Below are positions 1 through 9,881 of a stretch of 64,000 bases of DNA, one piece after another. Both the position numbers and the translations under genes were made by a program. How positions within the stretch are numbered: position 1 is the first letter of the stretch; each line of letters starts with the position of its first letter. This stretch comes from Dromaius novaehollandiae (Eukaryota > Chordata > Aves > Casuariiformes > Dromaiidae): NCBI RefSeq assembly GCF_036370855.1, contig NW_026991456.1, positions 4,340,001 through 4,404,000 on the forward strand, read 5' to 3'. The notes beneath the pieces were generated by a model. That model had not been told where the DNA came from and searched no databases. It worked only from the letters and a program-made list of their open reading frames with translations.

Positions 1-433
1 TCTTTTGCTGTGCTTTTTCAGGTATGGTGTGGGCCTTTCCCAAGCGTGGCTGAGGATTTCAGGTGAGCGGATTGGTGTTGGGCATTGTAGGGCTGGTGAG
101 CGCTGCCTGCCAGAAGAGTGGCTTCATTATTTTGTTTTTTCCAGGTGCCATGGGCTTCCCCCCAGCCAGGATGCTGGTGTTTGGAATTGGCGCAGTTCAG
201 GTGAGCGGAGCACCCATGGTGCTTTGGTGGAGAGTGCTCTTGCAGGTGAGGCTGGAGCCAACTGGCACGGGGGTGACTACTTGTGCTCTGGTGTGGCAGG
301 TGAAGGCAAATGTGGCAAGCAAAGGAAGATCGGAGAAGATGGGTCTGCCATTGAGGATGGCTCTTGAGGACCGATGGTGATGCAGAGCACCGGAAGAGCT
401 AAGTTGATGGGCAAAGGGTGTTGGGGTGTCTTG

Positions 434-479
<46 letters not shown>

Positions 480-1100
480 CAGGTGTGTGCTGACGTTCAG
501 TGTAGAGTGGAGGGTGGTTCGGGATGTGTGTGTGCATGAGGCAGTGGGGTGTGCATGGCAGAAAGTGAGGATGTGCTAGGCAGAGCGGCTCCAGCCTGTG
601 TCTGTGTTGTTGTGCAGTCTGTGGTGTGTGTTGTAGCTGTACTCTCTTTTGCTCAGGTCTTGATGTTGCTCTTGCTCGTTGTGCTCAAGGAGCACAGCCC
701 GTGCTCTGCAGCACTAGCATGGCAGGCATCCACTGTCTTTTTGCCTGGCCTGACTCGTCAGCATTGCTCCAATGGATTGTGTCTTGTTCTGTGCAGGCAG
801 CTAAAAGGGGGTGGTCTGTTGCTCTGACTCCACATCGTGGCCGTTTGCAGTCAGTCATCTTTGCAGCCATCATCGAGGCCTCACTGGCCACACCTCTTCT
901 GAGCCCGCTCTTGTTGTGTGTCTTCCTGGCGCCCTTTCAGGGTTTTCTCCCCAGTGTTGTCACAGCCTCAGGTCTTTCTTGCTGGCCTCTTCTGCATTGC
1001 TTTTCCCAGCTTTGCTGGCCCTTTTCCGTCACGGGTGGTGGCATCTGACTCTTTCATGGGCTCGTCCAGGGCATCAGAGCTGCACGGTTGTGGCGTCATA
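1..1100. repeat. Repeat block R1 (copy A), relative of 32,630-33,690
   Basis: This block matches 34,406-35,500 almost perfectly and 32,630-33,690 imperfectly. Shared landmarks are the GGCTGAGGATTTCAGGTGAG segment, a CCAGGTGCCATGGG segment and a GTGTGCATGGCAGAAAGTGAG segment. Several short stretches are flanked by pyrimidine-AG and GTGAG and look like mini-exons, for example about 145-200. No protein family is recognised, so coding status is open; it could be a noncoding transcript or just a repeat. Confidence 0.7.
436..480. repeat. (GT)n-(GC)n microsatellite, copy A
   Basis: An uninterrupted GT run of about 38 bases passes into GCGCGCGC. The copy B counterpart is about 10 bases shorter, so the two copies have distinct alleles. 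Confidence 0.95.
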
Positions 1101-1151
1101 GGTCTTTCTGGCTGGCAGTGTCTTCTGTGCTGCCATTTTTTGTGTGTGTTT

Positions 1152-1172
1152 GGGGGGGGGGGGGGGGGGGGG
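1152..1172. repeat. Poly-G run (21 G), copy A
   Basis: Homopolymer followed by AAGTTGGGG. The counterpart at 35,547-35,561 has 15 G. Such runs are length-unstable and are also prone to sequencing error. Confidence 0.9.
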
Positions 1173-1924
1173 AAGTTGGGGGGTGTGTAGTAATGGCAGT
1201 CACCAGAGCAGAATAATGTATCTATGAAACTTCTTGGGGGGGTTTCAGTAAGAAGTAAAAGTATTCTTTTCTTTAAACTCTTTTTTGATTGAGTGGCCAT
1301 TTGGGGGGATTCTTATTTAAGCCAGTACAGTGTTACCTTTAAAAAAGAATGGAAGGAGATGGTTCTGTTAGTAGGGGTGATGAATGGCTGGGGTGGGAGT
1401 GAGTGGGCAGTTGTTTGGTTGTTGGGTGGGGTTGTTAGTGTGTCTAACCTTGTATGCATGTTCTTTTCTTTTTTCAGGTTCTAGTTAGAATTTCTTAGAT
1501 TTTTTTTAAAAAAAAACAAACCAGACAAAAAAACAAAAAAACCCAACCAACCAAAGACCCACACAGCTGGGGTTCTGCTCCCAGCTGGGTTTCTTTTCCC
1601 CCCTGAGTCCCCAATGCTCTGCGAGGTGGTGATCAATCATTGCCTGCGTGGGTGTGGAGCTTCGGCTCGGAGCTGGGTGTTTTCTAGGCAGGGCGGTTTT
1701 TGGAGGCGCTTGGTCACCCTGTTACTGGGAGCTGTCCAAAAACCTGGAGGTGCACTTGCCTGTTTCTGCAGGAATGTAGAGTATGTGCTGGCTGATGTAT
1801 TGGTGAGATTAGAGATGGATGCTGAAGAGTATGTGCAGGTGATGTAGATGTGGGCTTGTTTGTTACGTTTTGTGTGTTGTGAGGATAGAAGCCCAAGAGT
1901 TGCTGATGATGCAACGACGAGTGT

Positions 1925-2081
1925 TCTGCTCTGCTCTCTGCTCTGTGCGCTGTGGTCTGTAATCTCTGTGGTCTGCACTTTGTGCTTTGCTCTTTCTGCT
2001 CTCCGCTGTGCTCTTTGCTTTTCTTCTTTGCTCTTTAATCTGTGCTTTGCTCTCTGTTTTCTTCTGTCTTCTTTTTCTCTA
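1925..2081. repeat. Pyrimidine-rich CTCTG/TGCTCT tract, copy A
   Basis: Irregularly repeated TGCTCT and TTTGCTCT words on the plus strand, ending in a long pyrimidine run followed by TAG. No coding signal is visible. It directly precedes the perfect inverted repeat at 2,091-2,147. Confidence 0.6.
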
Positions 2082-2090
2082 GCATACCAG

Positions 2091-2147
2091 CTGGGAGTAA
2101 ATAATTATTACTCTACAATTAAAATAAAAAAAATTATTTACTCCCAG
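2091..2147. repeat. Perfect 16-bp inverted repeat (hairpin), copy A
   Basis: The left arm CTGGGAGTAAATAATT at 2,091-2,106 is the exact reverse complement of AATTATTTACTCCCAG at 2,132-2,147. The 25-base A/T-rich loop lies between. A perfect 16-bp arm pair is unlikely by chance. It could be a small foldback element or a structured transcript end; no known family is recognised. Confidence 0.85.
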
Positions 2148-2419
2148 ATAGTATCCTACTCTTGCTAATGAATTCATTAAATATGCAAATTAAGCCTTCC
2201 CATACTTATTTCTTTTTAGACACATATACAAATAATAAAATGTGTATGCACTGTATATATACATACATACAGTCATACACATATACACCTTAGGCTTAGA
2301 GAGCTACCCTTAGCAGGTTACATAGCCAGTTTAGGGGTGACAGGGCAAGGAGTAAGGGTGACTACAAGTTCAAGGTAGCAGGTCAGAGGTTGGGGTTACG
2401 CTCAGAGCCATCAAGGCAG

Positions 2420-2665
2420 AGTGGGAGGGTTAGGGTTAGAGCCATTTAGGGTTGGGGTTGGGTTTGGGGTTAGGGTTGGGATTAAGAGTTGTTAGGGGTT
2501 GGAGTTAGGGTTTTAGGGTTAGGGGGTTTAGAGGGTTGGAGTCAGGGCCATTAAGGGTTTAGGGTTAGAGGGTTAGGGTCTGCCATTTAGGGTTGTGGTT
2601 AGGGCTGGTTGGGCTTAGGTTAGGGCCAGTTGGGGGAGGGGGATTGGGGTGGGGTTGGGGGTTAG
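2420..2665. repeat. Degenerate TTAGGG-like interstitial telomeric repeat, copy A
   Basis: Dense TTAGGG, TTTAGGG and TTGGGG words on the plus strand, interrupted by GCCATTTAGGG-type spacers. The arrangement is degenerate and bounded on both sides by ordinary sequence, so it is interstitial and not a chromosome end. Confidence 0.75.
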
Positions 2666-2977
2666 TTAGTAGGCAAAAAATGTATTGGTAACTGCAATAC
2701 AGAAAGAAGCACTAGTGTTTCAGAGTGCTGTTGTTGCCTTTTAAATAAGCTATCTCATCTTTCTGGGCTTTCTTATCTGACCTGAAAAATAGGAACAGTA
2801 CTCCCTTGTATCACAGGTCATTTCAATGTGTAATTAAAGAAGTCTAGTCAGAAGCTATGATGAAAATGCCCCATACTTGTGACTACTGAGAAAATAAATT
2901 GTGTGTTGCCAGCTTCCCATTACTTCTAGGGGTTGAATCAGTTTCTTGTTGGGAGATAACACGAGTGTGCTACCAGC

Positions 2978-3974
2978 ATGCCTGAGAGGAATCACTATGA
3001 GGCCATTGAGGTTTATCCTCTCTGGACTAACAAAGCCAAGAGGTGAAGGTGACTTGCTTTTTTTTAAGCACATTAATAGGGAATCTTGGAATGATCACGC
3101 AGATCAAGGTTGATCCCCCGGCTTCATACACAGCGTACCTTTTCCTCGGTAGCTTGGCTTTTGTGGCTTTCTGTTACTGCTCAGCTATCTCCCCAAGGTT
3201 GCTGGTGAACTCTTCAGCAGTGAGGAGAGCCATTTCAATCAGTGCCTGTGTGGCACAGCTATTCACTTTTCTCCTCGGGGCTCGTGCTAAGTGTCTCCTG
3301 CTGGCAGTAATGGCATATGACTGCGTGTGGCTGTCTGTAACCTTCTACTTTATGCAACTGTCATGTCCTCAAAAGCCTATACACAGATGGTAATCATCTC
3401 CTATTTCATTGGCTTTGTCCATGCACTTGCACAAACTATCTCCACCTTCACACCCTCTTTCTGTGACTCCAGTGTTGTCAGTCATTACTTCAGTGACTTT
3501 CCCCCTATGATCCAGCTTTCATGCTCTGACACCTATAGCAACGAGATGGTACTTCATATTTTTGGTACATTTCATGGCATCTTCGCATCTCTGGCAATTC
3601 TAATCTCCTGTATCTATCTCATCTCCACCATCTTGAGGATCCACTCCTCCAAGGGCAGATGCAAAGCCTTCTCCACCTGTGCTTCCCATCTGAGAGCTGT
3701 CTTGTTGTTTTATGGGACTACCGTTTTTATGTATGTTAGGCCAATGTCCAGCTACTCATTGGACTGAGATAAATGGGCCTCTCTGTTCTATTCAGTGGAG
3801 ACTGCGGTGCTGAATCCTATAATCTACAGCCTAAGGAATAAGGAGGTGAAGGATGCTCTGAGGAGAGTTTTAGGTCATAGTAGAGAAAATTCAGAAGAAT
3901 TGTTAGAAAGAGAACTTTGGGGAAAATTTATCAAAACCTTGATACGAAGAGTAGGACTTCCAAGGAAGACTTGA
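2978..3974 (+). pseudogene. Class II olfactory receptor pseudogene, copy A
   Basis: Olfactory receptors are seven-helix odorant GPCRs encoded by one exon. An ATG at 2,978 starts an N-terminus with the family's FILxGLT motif, but in a shifted frame. Much of helix 1 is then missing before GNLGMITQIKVDP. The helix 2-3 region follows, with SPRLLVN in place of the usual PKMLVN, then MAYDC where MAYDRY is expected. A frameshift near 3,325 moves the reading to the frame with SYFIGFVHAL, CSDT and KAFSTCASHL. A TGA at 3,765 interrupts SYSLD just before the last helix, and the [13 protein letters not shown] motif follows to a stop at 3,972. With at least two frame changes, a deletion and a stop it cannot make a receptor. 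It resembles OR5/8/9-type receptors; exact family not determined. Confidence 0.92.
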
Positions 3975-6900
3975 TCAGCTTCTAAGGGTGAGATTTGGAA
4001 AGGTACTTAACTGTTAGAAGTGATTTTAGGTAGACTTTTAACTGGTTGTATCTTCAATTTTTATCTTGAAAGATTGTGTTCCTCTGCTACTGAAACCTGG
4101 AGGAATCCTTGCTTTCAACTTCCAAGTTCCAAGCACAAACAGGACTCCTGGCTGAGGAGCGTGTGGCACAGCATTTCAGTTCTCTGTTCTATTAGGAACG
4201 TTCGCCCTTATAGGAAAACCACCAGTCCATGGAGACGAGAAAAAGCTTTCAAAGATATTCAAGAGGAGAAAAGAAATGTGATTTGAATTTTATGGCCATT
4301 TCTGCTACGTCTTCAGTAAATGAAAGGAGTAGCCTCTTCCAGTGTAACACGAAGAACCTGAAGTTCTGGAAAGGAAGTCTTAGAGAACGGACACCTGTGT
4401 TTTCACCCCCTCCCCCCCCCCCAAACACTAGGGAAAGTAACTCTCCCTCTTCTGTCAAATCTCTCTCTTCCGTCAGTCATGACTGCCACCTTTTTTCCTA
4501 TTCTGCCTGGAAACATGAAAAAATCACAGAAATTCAAGAAAGGTTTACTTCTAATTTTGCTACTATTGTAAAGTAACAGGAACTTATTCCTGCTTTTCAC
4601 CTCTACGTATCATCAGTTAACTTGAGGCAACTGAGTGAACTGGTAGTTATTTTAAGGACATTGGACATAATTTGAAATTTAATCAAGCTGAAGTGTTCTT
4701 TCACTCCAAAAAAAGAATACTGAAATAAGATTGTGACTTACCAACTACACATCTGTCGTCAATGTGGCTTTGAGAATAAATGCCAAATCACTTCTGGCAG
4801 TTGAGAAAGTTGGGAAAGGCTTTGGCATCCTTTTATCGATTCAACTAAGCTAGCTCTAGGGATAGGTGTTCTATCACTAATAGATGTTCCATCCCTTCTG
4901 GCTGAGTTTATGAATATTGTCCCTCAGTTGGCAGAAGGAGTTTAGATCTTTATTGAGCTGAAAGTGATGGAATGAATCTCAGACAGGTGAGAGGTCCCTG
5001 CTTCTGCATGAATGAGGCTTACAGTCAAAGTGGGATGGAAAGAGGTCTTGCAGATTCCCTTTGCATTCCACTGCATGACTGCTAGGGCTTTTATTTCCCC
5101 GACTTCCTCTCCTTAAAGCTGTGCATAGAGATAGCAAAGCTTGTGTCCCTATGATCATCTATGGCACACTAAAGAAGGATTTTACAAGTCTCTCTTTGTC
5201 AAACTGCTGCCAGCATATTTTACACTGAGAGGTAACGTGACTGAGAAACATAATTGTTTTTGCCCAAAGACACATGGCTAAGGAGAAAACTTATCTTCAG
5301 TATGTTATAGTCTGAATTTTGATCAAGTAGTGATGATTAAAGGTCATTGCTATCTCAGAAGCCATTTATCTCAAGAATGCTAAAATTAGAATATGCACAG
5401 GGTAGTAAAAACATTTGGACTATGTGCACTATTATCCCACTGGCCTGACAGTCCTAAAAAGTAGGAAAAAGAATGTGACAGTGTAACCTTTTGGTCCTGC
5501 TATTTGTCATCCTTCTGTTGCTGCAGAGGCTGAAGCTCAAGGTTTATCTCTTGTTTCTGATTATTAAGTTTCATCAGATATGTGAAGTTCACAGTTTTTA
5601 TACTTATCAATGTTGCACTGTCCTTATCTTGAACAGAGATGTGAGGGTTTTTTTAAGCCAGATTTCTGAGTTGTCCAAAACTGTCTTTTTCAGTGGACTG
5701 CCAGCTCAAAGGAAGGAAATAGCTTGAAAAGAAATCATAGACATCATTTGGTCATCAAAGAGCTTACCTCCACAGCAGTGAGTCACATCTGCACACCTTC
5801 TCTCTCTGTGCTGATGTTTAAGATATTCAAAGCCATCTAGAGCTAAGCCTCAGCAGAACTGGCAGCATGTTTCAATCAAGAATCAAAATCTCAAACCTAA
5901 ATATGCTTTCTGACAAATATCATCAAAAAGAACAGATTTTCATAAGCCCTGCATTCATCTATCCCTTAGTCTCCACCTAGAGAAACCCAGACAAAATTAG
6001 GGAATTTAAAATGTTAAAGATCTGATGTCTCTTCAAAGCTACAGTTTGCTTTTCTAAGAAAGCCTTATGATCCACCATCTAGAATCCTGTTCTTCTTCTT
6101 TCCTTCCCAAAAATTTCAGTTCCAGTAGGAGATTTGGGAAAATTCCTGCCGAATGACTTGTCATGACAGCAATGCTAAAGTCAGTCAATGTGTGGTAGAA
6201 CAGCATTGCCTAGAGTCAGGAGGTCCTAGGGGCATTTGGGGTTTCCCTGTTGCAAGCAGGTGAGGAAAACTCAATGAATCAAGAACAGTACTATTAAGAA
6301 TTTTAGGAAAATTGTCAGTGTTCAGCTGGGACTTAGGTTATATTCCAGTATGGAGAGAGATTCAATCCCCGTATTTCTACTGGGATACCTAGTCCTTAGG
6401 TTTTTGTAGTGTAAAGCACTGGAGGACCGGCCAAAGTATGAAACTTCATCCAGTCTTTAAACAAAGCTGTGAAAAATATCCCGATAATTAAACTGGATTG
6501 TGGCTCCAACATTGATTGGCATGCAATCATGCTTGGATTGCTGCTCTGATAAATTATAAAGCTCAGCTATGCCATAAGGTCAAGGCCTTGGAAAGGTGGT
6601 AGCAGTGTAGTTATAGCTCCGTATGGGCTACAAAGTCCATTAACAGGGCAGAGTAGCCCTGATTTCAGCTTTGCTGAAATATGAACATAATGGTTAGGCT
6701 GCAGCTGTGCCAACTTGGTAAGACCTGGCCTAGCTCCATGGACCTGCCACCATCCTGACCTTTGTGACTGCAACCTGTAAACATACAAATAACAAATCCA
6801 GATCCTGGCAGAAGAAAGTAAGAGAGTTTTCTCTCTTTAATGAAGTGGTGGCAAGCACTTAATGGCAACAGCAGCAGGAAAACTCAGCTTTTCATCTTTC

Positions 6901-7639
6901 CGGAGAGGAGGAGATACCACCAGATCATCCAGGTTTGGCTGAGAAAGGATTTCTCATTTGCTTGCATCCCTGTTGTGAAGGAAAATTGGCCATTTTCCGC
7001 TCAAGAATAAGTTGGGACGATTCACCAAATAAAATACTTTCCCTTTAGAGGGTGAAAAATCTCATGCTGAAAGGGAAGGAATCATGAACAAAAAGGGAAT
7101 CAGTCATCACTGTAAAGGTTCTGCCATTTTCACCTCCCGTTAAAAATTATTGTTATTCTATTGGAGGTTACCAGTAACCTGGCTGATGCTCTCAAAGCTG
7201 AGTTCTTCTCATATGGGTGACTGAACTGAGGTTTCAGTTCTTGCTGAGGTCTGTTTCTAGCATAGGCTTCAAGGTATTGCATATGTACAAAACTATTCTC
7301 TCACTGACCTGTTTCATCTAGAAAGATAAGAGTAGGTACCATAGATATCAAGCCAGTTTATTCCCCCCTTGAGCCAGATCTTCAGAAGTACTTGCCCATT
7401 TCAAGAAACAGACAACAGGATTAAAAACAGCCTATAATGGTTAGGTACACAAGGAAAATGCTTACCCTGCTTAGATACACAAAAGACCAGACTGCTTTTA
7501 GACACTGAGTTATCTTTGAATAGTTGGCTGTTGTTTATCTCCAACCTACCAAACATTTTCTGCCCTATAACACAGCAACTAGCCATGGACTACTTGGGAA
7601 ACTGAAGAAGGAAATTTCTGTCTCCTGCCCCAACGAGAG
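3975..7639. other. Gene-poor interval, copy A
   Basis: AT-rich sequence without a recognisable coding exon, splice pattern, repeat array or RNA gene. The short open frames lack family features. A C-rich run lies at about 4,406-4,422 and differs in length from copy B. Confidence 0.6.
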
Positions 7640-7812
7640 TGATCAAAAACTGGATTAGGTGCAAATTTGTAGACTCTCCATCTGTGCTGATACTTAAAAT
7701 TCAGCTGGATAGGGCCTGAGCAATCTGATCTGCCTGAACCTGCTTTGAGGCGGAGGTTGGACTGGATGACCTCCAGAAATCCTTCCCAACTTAAATTATT
7801 CTATGCTTCTAT
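7640..7812 (+). mobile_element. CR1: CR1 LINE 3' end, plus strand, copy A
   Basis: The segment reads through CAGCTGGATAGGGCCTGAGC, GGACTGGATGACCTCC and CCTTCCCAACTTAAATTATT, then ATTCTATGCTTCTAT. This is the conserved 3' end of the CR1 retrotransposon of birds and reptiles, with its short terminal ATTCTATG-type repeat. It is 5'-truncated, as most CR1 copies are, and carries no coding capacity. Confidence 0.88.
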
Positions 7813-9429
7813 CTGCAGATTGAAAATGATCTTTTTATCTCTTAAATGAGGAAATAGGCCTACCTTCCTTGCATGAAGGTGCGAGATATTTTGTGCACTA
7901 TCGATCCCAGAAATAAACTCTTATTTTGAAAGCTTCAAACATTTAATGCACCTTCATAATACTGAATAGCTTCCTTCTTCACTCCAAAGATATCTTACTG
8001 AAAACAAATCAGAAGATTTATCTAAATAGAAAAACTTCAGGACTTCAGACTTGCAATAGAGCCCCTCCCTGCTCCACCTCCCCAGATAAATGTCATTTGC
8101 TTAGATGTTCACAGAACTACGCAATTCAGTACTGCCTTTGGAGCAACATCTCATTCTTTTCCCAGTATGCTGCAGCTGGCCTGGAGCCTGTGAAACATAT
8201 GAATGAAGACCCTTCCCCTGATTCTGGCATGAGTTTAAGGACATCTCTATCTGCCAGAAAAACTAGCTTATTTGTGCTACTTAGAGGGCTTAGAGGTTGT
8301 TTGACAAACTGTTGGCCTTCAGAGCAGAGAGCTGAATTGGGTTACTCAGCTGAAGAGTGATCTGCTCTGACCGTCCCTAGCAGGGAAAGTCATCAGTGGA
8401 GCTTAGACAGCAGAGATGTCACAGGCAACGCAGCCTTAGTTAGACTGTGCTTACGGTGGCTGCTCGTGTCGTGGAGCAGGGGCAACTCCTGGGACAATGC
8501 CCATACAGTGCCATGTGTAAGATGATGAGTGAGGGAAGCTAGTCTGTTTGGGCTACGCCATGAAGTCTGCAATGTATCTGCATTGGACTGAGTCCTGTTC
8601 TAGCCTGGATTAGACTGACAATGTAATGGATTTCTGAATTGTCATCTAGACTATGTGAAAGCCGTGGTGTTCAGTGGATAGCTGGGTTAAGACTGGATGA
8701 ACAGCTATTACTCGTCTGGGTTATTTATCTTTCTTTCATTTAGTCTTCTCTCACAATTTAGTCAGAAATATCTGAAACTTCCAGGGTGTTACAGGAAGCA
8801 TGAAAATGTTTGCTTTCAGAAAATTTGTGCTTCTAGATCCTGCCAGAGTTGCTCTGGAAACTGACTGGTTATTTTTTAATAACACCTGTCAGTCTCAATG
8901 ATAAATCTAGGGATATGGAATAATGGAACATATTCCTTCCTCATACACTACATTTACACATTAAGGGGTCTGAGTGGTTCAGGATGTGAAGAATGTGTTG
9001 CTATGAGCGATGAACCCCAGCGAGAGGGAGTGTAGCCTTTTATGGGATCTTTACTCGAGGGGGCTAACATGTTCAGCTGGCAGAGTCAGAGTTAGATATC
9101 TGTCCATAGTCTAAGCAGCTCATAGTAAGACGTCACACAATGCGCCTTTGCTTTAAATGACCTCCTTCCTCTTTTCTTCCTCTTCCTCTTCTCCTATTAG
9201 GAATGAAATGCTGGCTGGCTTCAAAAGCATTGCTTTGCACTTGCAGATCCGAGCCCTTCCCTCAGAGCAGCTCGGAGAGGCAAGGTCAAAGTGGAGTACC
9301 ATTTGGATACTTGGGTCCCCAAGAGGGGAAAAGACAACCCGCCCCACCGTGAACATGCCAGCGCAAACTGCACAACAGGTACGGTGACAGCAGCATGCCC
9401 GTTTTTCTGAGTAGGCTTATTCTGCCTGG
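7813..9429. other. Gene-poor interval upstream of the USP42-like promoter, copy A
   Basis: No supported gene. At about 9,200-9,380 a stretch has a pyrimidine-rich CTCCTATTAG acceptor-like 5' edge and a CAG/GTACGG donor-like 3' edge. It could be an upstream alternative exon, but no protein family is recognised in any frame. Confidence 0.5.
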
Positions 9430-9840
9430 GAAGGAGGTGTGAGCCGTGCCGGCGGAAGCACAGCCCCCGCCCCCGCCGTGAGCAGGGCTGGGCAGTGGCC
9501 GCAGGCTGCGGATGGTGCCCGTCGGGTCCCTGGCGCCAGGTGAGCCCTGTCTCTGCAACGGCCCCGGGTCCTAAAGGGGGGCAGGGCCACGCCACCCCGG
9601 TACCTGCCCGTCACAGACACGCTGCGATCCGATTGGCTGCGCCGCATCAGGACCGGCCCACTCGGCTGCTACGAGCCTCCTCATTGGCCGAGCTGCCCGC
9701 CGTCACAATGGCCCGCAGAGCTGGGGTCACTCTGCGGCAGAGAGGGCGGCGGCGCAGCAGCTCCTCGCGCGCTCTCTGCCCGGGTGCTCGCGGTCGCGCT
9801 GGCGGAAGCGAGCGTGGGCTCAGCGAGCCTTCTGGATAAC
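9430..9840 (+). promoter_or_regulatory. CpG-island promoter of USP42-like gene, copy A
   Basis: A GC-rich, CpG-dense block lies just upstream of the first coding exon. It holds two inverted CCAAT boxes (ATTGG at 9,632-9,636 and 9,683-9,687) spaced about 51 bases apart, and a GGCGGCGGCGC segment. No TATA box is visible. Transcription probably starts at about 9,700-9,780 and the 5' UTR runs into the ATG at 9,882. The layout is typical of a broadly or germline expressed gene. Confidence 0.75.
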
Positions 9841-9881
9841 TGGGCTCGTTCCTTTTCCAACTGGAATTGCGTGTGACAGAA

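Noticed and set aside
2420..2665. A true telomere
   Set aside because: The repeat is degenerate, short, flanked by unrelated sequence on both sides and present internally in both copies.
9157..9387. Upstream coding exon of the USP42-like gene
   Set aside because: It has plausible splice edges but lies upstream of the CpG-island promoter, does not resemble the USP42 N-terminus in any frame, and the ATG at 9,882 already joins exon 2 in phase.
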